Below are positions 1 through 5,555 of a DNA stretch of 5,555 nucleotides, one piece after another. The position numbers and the translations under genes are program-made. Source of the stretch: Actinomycetes bacterium (GTDB taxonomy: Bacteria > Actinomycetota > Actinomycetes > Actinomycetales > Cellulomonadaceae); the NCBI GenBank assembly GCA_023424135.1, contig JAFAEH010000105.1, positions 1 through 5,555 of the forward strand, read 5' to 3'. Below the pieces are notes generated by a model, which was not told the origin of the DNA, searched no databases, and saw only the letters and a list, made by a program, of their open reading frames with translations. Each line of letters opens with the position of its first letter. Position 1 is the first letter of the stretch.

Positions 1-155
1 CCCCAGCCCTGCCCGGTGGCGGGCGCGGCGGGGGCCGGCGGTGCGGGTGCCCCGGGCGGTGCGACGGGCGGGACGTCGGCGTCCGTCGGGCCGGGGCGGC
101 CGGAGGGGTCCGCCCAGGGCGTCGGGGGACCGGCGTCGTCCTGCGGGGAGGTCAT
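1..155 (-). CDS. N-terminus of a divergent Pro/Ala-rich protein, truncated at the window edge
   Basis: Read on the minus strand, an ATG at 155-153 opens a frame that stays open to the left edge (51 codons seen). It begins MTSPQDDAGPPTPWADPSG and continues Pro/Ala-rich (PPVAPPGAPAPPAPAAP) to a GQGW at the edge. Most third codon positions are G or C, as in the neighbours. A GAGGAG Shine-Dalgarno (CTCCTC on the plus strand, 164-169) lies 8 nt before the ATG, the best ribosome binding site in the window. Long Pro/Ala-rich cytoplasmic N-termini ending in Gly/Trp-rich sequence are common in actinobacterial multi-pass membrane proteins, and a membrane-protein gene often sits next to mtrA. A membrane protein is therefore a guess; no domain is visible in the part present. 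It diverges from mtrA and may share its control region. Confidence 0.75.
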   Translation of the reverse strand, partial: MTSPQDDAGPPTPWADPSGRPGPTDADVPPVAPPGAPAPPAPAAPATGQGW

Positions 156-163
156 GCGTCGTG

Positions 164-169
164 CTCCTC
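164..169 (-). promoter_or_regulatory. Shine-Dalgarno of the divergent minus-strand gene
   Basis: The plus-strand CTCCTC reads GAGGAG on the minus strand, 8 nt upstream of the ATG at 155. It fixes the start of the left-edge gene and is a main reason to call that gene at all. Confidence 0.7.
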
Positions 170-273
170 GTGTCCTGCGACGTCGTCACCGCCCGTGGCC
201 GCGTCGCCCCTCGGGACGACGACCGCCGGCGCGGGCGTCCGGGCACCCCATCGTGCCACGCGGGGTGTGTCAC

Positions 274-285
274 CCGTGCGCACGG
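274..285. promoter_or_regulatory. 12-bp perfect palindrome CCGTGCGCACGG, candidate operator
   Basis: CCGTGCGCACGG equals its own reverse complement. It is centred about 51 nt before the mtrA ATG and directly abuts the inverted repeat GGGTG-TGT-CACCC at 263-275. The position suits an operator of a dimeric regulator in a 5' region. Short GC palindromes arise by chance fairly easily in DNA this GC-rich, so function is inferred only. Confidence 0.3.
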
Positions 286-315
286 CGTGGCCGGGTCCGC
301 CGCCCCCGCGACGAT

Positions 316-321
316 GAGAGG
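316..321 (+). promoter_or_regulatory. Shine-Dalgarno of mtrA
   Basis: GAGAGG lies 9 nt upstream of the ATG at 331. It supports that start over the long upstream extension of the open frame, which has no family similarity. The ATG at 314 is out of frame. Confidence 0.65.
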
Positions 322-330
322 ATCGTCACC

Positions 331-1014
331 ATGAAGGGACGCGTCCTGGTGGTCGACGACGACACCGCCCTGGCCGAGATGATCGGCATCGTGCTGCGCT
401 CGGAGGGGTTCGAGCCCGTCTTCTGCGAGGACGGGGACTCGGCGCTCGGGGTGTTCCGGCAGGCCCAGCCGGACCTCGTGCTGCTCGACCTCATGCTGCC
501 CGGCAAGGACGGCAACGAGGTGTGCCGCCTGATCCGTGCCGAGTCGGGCGTGCCGATCGTCATGCTGACGGCCAAGAGCGACACGGTCGACGTGGTGCTC
601 GGGCTGGAGTCCGGCGCCGACGACTACATCTCCAAGCCGTTCAAGCCCAAGGAGCTCGTCGCGCGCGTGCGGGCGCGCCTGCGCCGCAGCGACGAGCCGG
701 CGCCCGAGCACCTGTCGATCGGCGACCTGACGATCGACGTGCCGGGTCATCGCGTCGAGCGCGGGGGCCGGCAGATCTCGCTGACGCCGCTGGAGTTCGA
801 CCTGCTCGTCGCGCTCGCGCGCAAGCCGTGGCAGGTGTTCACGCGCGAGGTGCTCCTGGAGAAGGTGTGGGGGTACCGGCACGCCGCCGACACGCGCCTC
901 GTGAACGTCCACGTGCAGCGTCTGCGCTCGAAGATCGAGACGGACCCGGAGCGTCCGGAGATCGTCGTCACGGTGCGCGGTGTCGGCTACAAGGCGGGCG
1001 TCGCCGGCACGTGA
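331..1014 (+). CDS. mtrA: MtrA, OmpR/PhoB-type response regulator
   Basis: A 227-residue DNA-binding response regulator, the usual MtrA length. The receiver domain (about 2-117) has the acidic pocket D9/D10, phosphoacceptor D53 in LVLLDLMLPGKDG, T80 in VMLTAKSD, and K102 in DDYISKPFKPKEL. The winged-helix output domain (about 126-222) shows LTPLEFDLLVALARKP, the recognition-helix stretch DTRLVNVHVQRLRSKIE and the terminal VRGVGYKAG. These strings are highly typical of MtrA in actinobacteria. Phosphorylated MtrA binds promoters of cell-wall, division and osmoprotection genes, and in mycobacteria also the replication origin. The ATG at 331 is chosen because family similarity begins there and GAGAGG precedes it. 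The same frame is open for another 105 codons upstream, but that part is low-complexity Arg/Gly sequence overlapping the divergent gene. mtrB follows after 28 nt. Nothing is missing or odd. Confidence 0.97.
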   Translation: MKGRVLVVDDDTALAEMIGIVLRSEGFEPVFCEDGDSALGVFRQAQPDLVLLDLMLPGKDGNEVCRLIRAESGVPIVMLTAKSDTVDVVLGLESGADDYISKPFKPKELVARVRARLRRSDEPAPEHLSIGDLTIDVPGHRVERGGRQISLTPLEFDLLVALARKPWQVFTREVLLEKVWGYRHAADTRLVNVHVQRLRSKIETDPERPEIVVTVRGVGYKAGVAGT

Positions 1015-1042
1015 GCACCACCCGTCCACCGCGAGGTGGCCC

Positions 1043-2806
1043 GTGGCGCGGCTGACCGCGTGGGGCCGCCTCGGCCGTGCACGTGCGGGGCGCCGCCTGC
1101 GCGGGGCGGCCCGGCGCTGGCGCTCGTCGCTGCAGCTGCGCGTGCTCACCTCGACCCTCGCGCTCGGTCTGGTCGCGCTCGTGCTCATCGGCATGTACGT
1201 GGGCGAGCGGATGAGCGCCGGCCTGTTCGACGCGCGCCTCGACCAGGTGCTGGCCGAGAGCGCACGCGGCACGCAGCAGGCGCAGGGCGTCTTCGACGCG
1301 TCGACGGCCAGCACCTTCAGCGACGTGCGGCTGCTGCTGGAGGACGTCACCACCGCGCAGCGCAACGGCGGCTCGGGCGAGCGCGACGTGTTCCTGCTGC
1401 GGGCGCCCGGGCAGACGGGCTCCGTCGGGGCCGGTGCGACCGCGACCGACGACTCTCTCGTGGACGTCGTGGTCTCCCGCGAGCTCAAGGTCGCCACGGC
1501 GGGCGGCGGCCAGCAGTGGCAGTCCGTCGCGATCCCCGCCGGTGACGGCGTCGAGCCGGGCATCGTCGTGGGGCAGGACGTCGAGGTGCCGATGGCGGGC
1601 ACGTACCAGATGTTCTTCCTGTACAGCCTGCAGGCCGAGCAGGACCGGCTCGACTTCCTGCTGCGCACCCTCGCGCTGGGCGCCGTCGCGCTCGTCGCGC
1701 TGCTCGGCGGCATGACGTGGCTCGTCACGCGCCGCACCGTGCACCCGGTGCGGCGGGCCGCGCACGTGGCCGTGCGCCTCGCGGACGGCCACCTCTCCGA
1801 GCGCATGGCGGTGCACGGGCAGGACGAGATGGCGACGCTCGCGCGCTCGTTCAACGAGATGGCGGAGAGCCTGCAGGACCAGATCCACCGCATGGAGGAG
1901 CTCTCGACCCTGCAGCGGCGGTTCGTGTCCGACGTGTCGCACGAGCTGCGCACGCCGCTGACGACGATCCGCATGGCGGGTGAGGTGATCCACGGCTCGC
2001 GCGACGACTTCGAGCCCGCGGTGAAGCGCTCCGCCGAGCTCCTGGCCACGCAGCTCGACCGCTTCGAGGACCTGCTGGCCGATCTGCTGGAGATCAGCCG
2101 CTTCGACGCGGGTGCCGCCGTGCTGGACGCGGAGGGTCGCGACCTGCGCGACCTCGTCCTGCACGCCGTCGACAACGCGACCCCGCTCGCGGCGCGCCGC
2201 GGGTCGTGGCTGCACGTCGACCTGCCGCAGGAGCGGGCCGACGCCGACGTCGACCCCCGCCGCGTGGAGCGGATCCTGCGCAACCTGCTCGTCAACGGCG
2301 TGGAGCACGCCGACGGCTCGACCGTCGAGGTGCGCGTCGGCGTCGACGCGACGGCCGTGGCGGTCACCGTGCGCGACCACGGCGTCGGGATGACCGCCGA
2401 GGAGACGCTGCACGTGTTCGACCGCTTCTGGCGGGCCGACCCGGCTCGCGCCCGCACGACGGGCGGCACGGGCCTCGGCCTGGCGATCTCGCTCGAGGAC
2501 GCGCACCTGCACGGTGGCACGCTCGAGGCATGGGGGCGCCCGTCGCGCGGTGCGTGCTTCCGCCTCACGCTGCCGCGGCGCGCCGGCATCCGGCTGTCCG
2601 GCTCGCCGCTCCCGCTCGAGCCCGCACCGGAGACCTCGACCCCGGCCGCCGGCCCACGGCACAGCACCGACCCCGCGGCCCTGCCCGACCTGCCGCCCAT
2701 GACGGGGGAGATCGCCATCGTGAGCAACCTGGCCGACCCGGCGCGCACCGACGTGCGGGTCGACGACGACGCGTCGTCCCCGGCGGACGCGGGCAGGGCG
2801 TCATGA
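1043..2806 (+). CDS. mtrB: MtrB, membrane sensor histidine kinase
   Basis: 587 residues from GTG 1043; partner kinase of MtrA. A basic N-terminus is followed by membrane segment 1 (about 34-54), an extracytoplasmic sensor region of about 150 residues, membrane segment 2 (about 209-229), HAMP (about 232-284), a HisKA dimerisation domain with H300 in VSHELRTPL, and an HATPase: N-box with N414/N418 (NLLVNGVEH), G1 D445-HGVGM, F-box VFDRFWRAD, and G2 TGGTGLGLA from T473. All catalytic motifs are intact. After the ATPase domain there is a Pro-rich, then acidic, tail of about 75 residues, as in many MtrB proteins. GTG 1043 is preferred because GAGG (1033-1036) lies 6 nt before it and it leaves mtrA by 28 nt. 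An in-frame GTG at 980 would overlap mtrA by 35 nt and add 21 unlikely residues. The stop codon overlaps the lpqB start. Confidence 0.95.
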   Translation: MARLTAWGRLGRARAGRRLRGAARRWRSSLQLRVLTSTLALGLVALVLIGMYVGERMSAGLFDARLDQVLAESARGTQQAQGVFDASTASTFSDVRLLLEDVTTAQRNGGSGERDVFLLRAPGQTGSVGAGATATDDSLVDVVVSRELKVATAGGGQQWQSVAIPAGDGVEPGIVVGQDVEVPMAGTYQMFFLYSLQAEQDRLDFLLRTLALGAVALVALLGGMTWLVTRRTVHPVRRAAHVAVRLADGHLSERMAVHGQDEMATLARSFNEMAESLQDQIHRMEELSTLQRRFVSDVSHELRTPLTTIRMAGEVIHGSRDDFEPAVKRSAELLATQLDRFEDLLADLLEISRFDAGAAVLDAEGRDLRDLVLHAVDNATPLAARRGSWLHVDLPQERADADVDPRRVERILRNLLVNGVEHADGSTVEVRVGVDATAVAVTVRDHGVGMTAEETLHVFDRFWRADPARARTTGGTGLGLAISLEDAHLHGGTLEAWGRPSRGACFRLTLPRRAGIRLSGSPLPLEPAPETSTPAAGPRHSTDPAALPDLPPMTGEIAIVSNLADPARTDVRVDDDASSPADAGRAS

Positions 2807-4509
2807 GCAGCAGCGTCCCGTCCGGCAACCCGCGCGGTGCCCCCGGTGCGCGGGCGCGCCTCGTCGTCGTCGGCGCCGTCGTGGCGACGCTCGCGGGCTG
2901 CGTCGCGATCCCCACGTCCGGACCCGTCACGCAGGGCGACGGCGTGGTGCGCGAGCAGGAGGGCGTCGTCGTGCTCGCGGAGGGCCCGCAGGCCGACGCC
3001 GACCCGGCCGAGATCGTGGAGGGCTTCCTGCTCGCGGGCGACGCCGAGGTCACGGGTGACTTCGACGTCACCCGCCAGTTCCTCGCCGCGGACGAGCGCT
3101 CCGAGTGGGACCCGGGTGCCGGGACCGTCGTCGCCCGGGCGACGCGCGTCGAGCAGACGGGCGACGCGCAGGTCACGGTGTCGCTCGACGTCGCGGCCAA
3201 GGTCGACGCCGACGGCCGGTACGTCGAGGCGCCCGCCGACGCGCGCGAGACGCTGCGCTTCGAGCTCGTGCAGGACGCGCGCGGCGACTGGCGGATCGCG
3301 CACGCACCGGACGGGATCGTCGTCAACGTCCGCCGGTTCGAGCAGCAGTTCCGGTCGACGACCCTGTACTTCCTGACGCCCGACGAGAAGATGCTCGTGC
3401 CCGAGGTGCGCTGGTTCCGCAACAAGAGCGCACCCACCGCCGTCGTGCGGGCGCTGCTCGCCGGGCCGTCGCCCTGGCTGCGCGACGCCGTGACGACGGC
3501 CGTCCCGGCGGGCACCGAGCTCAAGCCGGAGGCGGTGACCGTCGAGCAGGGGGTCGCCGAGCTGGCGCTCGAACCCGCGCAGGCCGTGCTCGCCGCCGAC
3601 CGCGGACTCCTCCTCGCGCAGGTCGCGGCGTCGCTGCGCCCGCTCGGGATCACGACGGTCCACGTGCTGGCCGGGGCGGGTGGTGCGCTGCTCGAGGGCG
3701 AGCCGGCCGAGCTGGCCACACCGGACGCGGGTGCGCTCGAGTTCCTCGTCGACGGGCAGACCTTCACCGTGGTCGACGGTGCACCCGTCGTGCTCGACGG
3801 CGTGCGGCCCGTGGTGGGTGCGAGCCCGCAGGCGCCGGCACGCGCCGGCAACGGTGCGGTGCGCGTCGCGCTCGCGGACCCCACGACGCTCGTCACGGTG
3901 CCCGTCGGGTCGTCCGACCAGGTCACGCTCCTGACGGGCGCGGGCATGGTCGCGCCGTCGGTCGACCGGCACGGCTGGGTGTGGACGGCCCGCGCGTCGA
4001 CGCCCGGCACGCTCGACGCGGTCCGTGCCGACGGCACGCTCGTCGAGGTCGGTGCCGAGTGGCTCTCGGGCCGCACGGTCGGGGCGGTGCGGGTCTCGCG
4101 CGACGCGACCCGTGTCGCGATCGTCTCGGACGGTCCCGACGGGACCACGCTCGACGTCGCCGGTGTCGTGCGCGACGACGACGGCGTGCCCGTCGGCCTC
4201 GGTGCGGCCGTGCGTGCGGGTGCCGCGCTGACGCCCACGGGCTCGGTCGTGTGGGTCGACGACGTGACGCTCGGCGTCCTGTCCGACGAGGACGCCGGCT
4301 CGACGCCCTACCTCGTGCCGGTCACGGGACGCAGCACGCCTCTGCCCGCCGTCGCCGACGCGGTCGCGCTCGCAGCCGACCGCGGCGAGCGGACCCTGTA
4401 CGTCGTGACGGGCGACGGTGACCTGCTGCGCCACCAGGGCGGCACCTGGGTGGCCGTGCCCGACGTCACGGGGGTCCTGGACGTGACGGGCGCCGCCTTC
4501 CCGGGCTGA
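2803..4509 (+). CDS. lpqB: LpqB, MtrAB-associated lipoprotein
   Basis: 568 residues, normal for LpqB. The N-terminus is a lipoprotein signal: basic residues R11-R19, a hydrophobic stretch (20-31) and lipobox LAGC with lipidated C33, followed by VAIPTSGPV, typical of the family. The mature protein has an N-terminal domain (about 45-180, with EIVEGFLLAG and W102 in SEWDPGAG), a GerMN domain (about 187-297, TLYFLTP to LLEGEP) and a C-terminal beta-propeller-like LpqB domain (about 310-568) ending in AAFPG, a usual LpqB end. In mycobacteria LpqB is reported to interact with the extracytoplasmic part of MtrB and affect MtrA phosphorylation. The start ATG shares ATGA with the mtrB stop, with AGGG at 2795-2798, so translation is probably coupled. 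An open frame continues upstream inside mtrB, but that part is a shadow of the kinase gene. Confidence 0.95.
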   Translation: MSSSVPSGNPRGAPGARARLVVVGAVVATLAGCVAIPTSGPVTQGDGVVREQEGVVVLAEGPQADADPAEIVEGFLLAGDAEVTGDFDVTRQFLAADERSEWDPGAGTVVARATRVEQTGDAQVTVSLDVAAKVDADGRYVEAPADARETLRFELVQDARGDWRIAHAPDGIVVNVRRFEQQFRSTTLYFLTPDEKMLVPEVRWFRNKSAPTAVVRALLAGPSPWLRDAVTTAVPAGTELKPEAVTVEQGVAELALEPAQAVLAADRGLLLAQVAASLRPLGITTVHVLAGAGGALLEGEPAELATPDAGALEFLVDGQTFTVVDGAPVVLDGVRPVVGASPQAPARAGNGAVRVALADPTTLVTVPVGSSDQVTLLTGAGMVAPSVDRHGWVWTARASTPGTLDAVRADGTLVEVGAEWLSGRTVGAVRVSRDATRVAIVSDGPDGTTLDVAGVVRDDDGVPVGLGAAVRAGAALTPTGSVVWVDDVTLGVLSDEDAGSTPYLVPVTGRSTPLPAVADAVALAADRGERTLYVVTGDGDLLRHQGGTWVAVPDVTGVLDVTGAAFPG

Positions 4510-4517
4510 CCTCCCGT

Positions 4518-4626
4518 GCGCGATCCGCTCACACCCCGCGAGAGTGCAATCCACCCCCACTGTCGTGAGAGTGCGATCCGGTTGCGCCTGCTCGTCGTGA
4601 GAGTGCGAGTGGATCGCGCTGTCACG
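4518..4626. repeat. Imperfect repeat cluster (GAGAGTGCRATCC family)
   Basis: Three direct copies of GAGAGTGC occur at 4540 (GAGAGTGCAATCC), 4567 (GAGAGTGCGATCC) and 4599 (GAGAGTGCGAG). Copies two and three share the exact 14-mer TCGTGAGAGTGCGA (4563-4576 and 4595-4608). An inverted copy, GGATCGCGCTGTCACG (4611-4626), matches copy two at 14 of 16 positions when reverse complemented. The ends are also inverted: GCGCGATCCGCTC (4518-4530) against GAGTGGATCGCGC (4607-4619), 12 of 13. The block lies just after the lpqB stop. It looks like an intergenic REP- or MITE-like element or a cluster of binding sites; I do not recognise a named family. Confidence 0.6.
4596..4626 (+). terminator. Hairpin after lpqB, possible terminator
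   Basis: CGTGAGAGTGCGA (4596-4608) can pair with TCGCGCTGTCACG (4614-4626): 11 Watson-Crick pairs, one G-T wobble and one G-G mismatch, closing a 5-nt loop GTGGA. It sits 87 nt after the lpqB stop. No T tract follows; the next bases are G-rich. It is therefore not a classical intrinsic terminator, although T-poor hairpins are often proposed as terminators in GC-rich actinobacteria. It may instead be a transcript-stabilising structure or part of the repeat element. Confidence 0.4.
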
Positions 4627-4628
4627 GC

Positions 4629-4659
4629 GGGTGGTGGGGCGTGGGTGGGCGTTGCGGGG
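4629..4659 (+). other. G-tract run with G-quadruplex motif
   Basis: There are five tracts of at least three G on the plus strand: 4629-4631, 4636-4639, 4643-4645, 4647-4649 and 4656-4659. The first four are separated by loops of 4, 3 and 1 nt, which meets the usual G3+N1-7 quadruplex pattern. It begins three nt after the hairpin and lies upstream of comF on the coding strand. Such motifs are frequent by chance in very GC-rich DNA, so a role in termination, pausing or comF expression is only possible. Confidence 0.4.
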
Positions 4660-4793
4660 TGAGGCGACCACAGCCCGGGTGGGTGGTCCGGCGATTCACA
4701 GATCCTCGCGGTGCGCGGGTCGGTCGCTGCCCGGTGGGTCACGGTGGAGGTGTGGAGACGCGCAGGACGGGTGCGGGAGCCGTACGTCGGGGC

Positions 4794-5543
4794 GTGGGGG
4801 TGCTCGGTGACGTGTGGCGCGACGTCGTCGCCCTCGTGCTTCCCGTCGCGTGCGCGGGGTGCGCGACGCCCGACGTTCCGTGGTGCGCCGCGTGCGACGC
4901 CTGGTTGCGCGGACCCGTGCGGCGGTGCGACCACGACGCGGGTCGTCTCGACCTGCTCGACGGTCGCACGCTGCTGCCCGTCCTCGCGGCGGCGACGTTC
5001 GCCGGGCCGGTGCGGCACGCGCTGACCGCCTGGAAGGACGGCGGTCGCGCCGACCTCGACGCACCGCTGCGGGCGGCGGCGCGCAGGGTCGGGCGCGTCG
5101 CGGCCGTCGACCTGGTGGCCGGACGCCCGGGGGAGAGCGACGGCGTGCCTGCCGCGCCCGTGCTCGTGGTCCCGGTGCCCTCCGCACCGCGTGCGTACCG
5201 CCGTCGCGGTCGCGCACCCGTGGACGTGCTGGCGGCCGGTGTGGTGACGGGGCTGCGTGACGCCGGGGTCCGAGCGGTGCGTGCGCGTGCGCTCGTCCGC
5301 CGCGACGGCGCCGACCTCGCCGGGCTCGGGGCACGCGCCCGCGGCGCCGCCCTCGCAGGTCGTGTGCGGGTCCGTCGCGGAGCGCCCCTGGCCGGTCGTG
5401 ACGTCCTGCTCGTCGACGACGTGCTGACCACCGGCTCGACCGCCAATGCCGCCGCTCGCGCCCTGCTGCGCGCCGGCGCCGACGATGTCGATGTCCTGAC
5501 CTTCGCGCGGGTCGTGACGGACGGCCGGGAAGACACTACATGA
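4794..5543 (+). CDS. comF: ComF family protein, zinc ribbon plus phosphoribosyltransferase fold
   Basis: 249 residues from GTG 4794. The N-terminal zinc ribbon has C20-x2-C23 and C31-x2-C34 (LVLPVACAGC, WCAAC). The type I phosphoribosyltransferase-like domain has VVPVPS (125-130), the basic segment YRRRG (135-139), and the PRPP-binding loop VDDVLTTGST with D208/D209 and T212-T216. In naturally competent bacteria ComF acts in uptake of single-stranded DNA; in most actinobacteria its job is unproven. The start is uncertain. GTG 4794 is chosen because G/C-ending codon use begins about there, the zinc ribbon usually lies near the N-terminus, and GGGAG is 14 nt upstream. GTG 4752 (263 residues) has GGAGG only 1 nt before it, and the codons between include rare AGG, GGA and GTA. 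GTG 4800 and 4812 are also possible. comF following mtrAB-lpqB is a common actinobacterial order. Confidence 0.85.
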   Translation: MGVLGDVWRDVVALVLPVACAGCATPDVPWCAACDAWLRGPVRRCDHDAGRLDLLDGRTLLPVLAAATFAGPVRHALTAWKDGGRADLDAPLRAAARRVGRVAAVDLVAGRPGESDGVPAAPVLVVPVPSAPRAYRRRGRAPVDVLAAGVVTGLRDAGVRAVRARALVRRDGADLAGLGARARGAALAGRVRVRRGAPLAGRDVLLVDDVLTTGSTANAAARALLRAGADDVDVLTFARVVTDGREDTT

Positions 5544-5555
5544 CCAGACCACGAC
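5540..5555 (+). CDS. Possible start of a downstream gene, cut by the window edge
   Basis: An ATG at 5540-5542 overlaps the comF stop as ATGA and is preceded by GGGAAGA (5527-5533) with a 6-nt spacer, a reasonable Shine-Dalgarno. The visible codons read M-T-R-P-R. Overlap plus ribosome binding site suggests a translationally coupled gene, but 16 nt cannot show coding bias or family. In many actinobacteria the next gene is a ribosome hibernation factor (hpf); nothing here confirms that. Confidence 0.3.

Larger units (their letters stand above)
156..330. promoter_or_regulatory. Divergent intergenic control region before mtrA
   Basis: This 175-nt gap separates the minus-strand gene from mtrA and must hold promoters for both if they are transcribed separately. 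The dinucleotide TA does not occur anywhere in it, so neither strand has a consensus TANNNT -10 box; the promoters are either non-consensus or further upstream. It carries a 12-bp palindrome (274-285), a GGGTG-TGT-CACCC inverted repeat (263-275) and the word GTCAC at 185-189, 269-273 and 325-329. Known MtrA sites in other actinobacteria are built from paired GTNAC-type half sites, so autoregulation is conceivable. The three words here are irregularly spaced and do not form a clear tandem pair. Confidence 0.5.
4510..4793. other. Non-coding gap between lpqB and comF
   Basis: This 284-nt stretch has no convincing gene. Its third-position GC pattern is lost in all frames, including the frame that continues into comF. 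It contains, in order, an imperfect repeat cluster (4518-4626), a hairpin (4596-4626), a G-tract run (4629-4659) and a small AT-richer patch (about 4692-4706). The only TA dinucleotide before comF is at 4783, in TACGTC, so no consensus TANNNT promoter is evident. Whether comF has its own promoter or relies on read-through from lpqB cannot be decided from the sequence. Confidence 0.6.

Noticed and set aside
16..330. 105-codon upstream extension of the mtrA frame
   Set aside because: Arg/Gly/Ala low-complexity sequence with no MtrA similarity; overlaps the better-supported minus-strand gene; a Shine-Dalgarno sits before ATG 331 and the family length fits that start.
968..2662. 564-codon minus-strand open frame opposite mtrB
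   Set aside because: Long antisense frames are expected opposite GC-rich genes. The product is a biased Arg/Ala/His/Glu-rich string without domains, while mtrB on the plus strand carries every kinase motif.
2206..2802. 199-codon upstream extension of the lpqB frame inside mtrB
   Set aside because: It is the out-of-frame shadow of the MtrB ATPase domain; the lipoprotein signal starting at ATG 2803 fixes the true start.
2565..4238. 557-codon minus-strand open frame opposite lpqB
   Set aside because: Ser/Thr/Ala/Pro/Arg-rich shadow of lpqB with no recognisable domain.
4540..4610. CRISPR-like array
   Set aside because: Repeats are only 8-14 nt, imperfect and three in number, with unequal short spacing; no cas genes are present.
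4641..4793. Upstream extension of comF from GTG 4641 or GTG 4752
   Set aside because: Codons before 4752 lack the G/C-ending bias and give no family similarity. GTG 4752 remains possible, but its GGAGG is only 1 nt away and the following codons include several that are rare here.
4308..5552. 414-codon minus-strand open frame spanning the lpqB-comF gap
   Set aside because: It crosses the repeat block and antisense comF, is compositionally biased (His/Arg/Thr-rich) and lacks domains; comF on the plus strand has the zinc ribbon and PRPP loop.

Overview
The window comes from a very GC-rich Gram-positive actinobacterium. Almost every codon in the genes ends in G or C, GTG starts are plausible, and the core is the actinobacterial gene string mtrA-mtrB-lpqB followed by comF. 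The protein style (Pro/Ala-rich termini, Asp/Val/Arg-rich sequence) fits the order Micrococcales, for example a Cellulomonas relative. That placement is an inference, not something the sequence proves.

Layout: (1) 1-155, minus strand: the 5' end of a divergent gene with a strong ribosome binding site and a Pro/Ala-rich N-terminus, cut off by the window edge. (2) 156-330: a divergent intergenic region with a 12-bp perfect palindrome, a short inverted repeat and three GTCAC words, but no TA dinucleotide and so no consensus TANNNT -10 element on either strand. (3) 331-1014 mtrA, response regulator. (4) 1043-2806 mtrB, sensor histidine kinase. (5) 2803-4509 lpqB, lipoprotein, starting inside the mtrB stop codon (ATGA). 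(6) 4510-4793: non-coding, with an imperfect repeat cluster, a stable hairpin and a run of G-tracts. (7) about 4794-5543 comF, zinc-ribbon phosphoribosyltransferase-like protein. (8) 5540-5555: possibly the first codons of a further gene overlapping the comF stop.

How the genes work together: MtrB is a membrane kinase that phosphorylates MtrA, an OmpR-type DNA-binding regulator of cell wall, division and osmotic genes. LpqB is an extracytoplasmic lipoprotein reported to interact with MtrB and tune its activity. The short mtrA-mtrB gap and the ATGA overlap of mtrB and lpqB indicate one translationally coupled operon. comF follows in the same direction after a 284-nt gap and may have its own promoter or depend on read-through.

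The coding content is canonical and intact, with all key catalytic residues present, and I see no new multi-gene system. The parts least explained by known families are the repeat/hairpin/G-tract block between lpqB and comF and the palindromic divergent region before mtrA.
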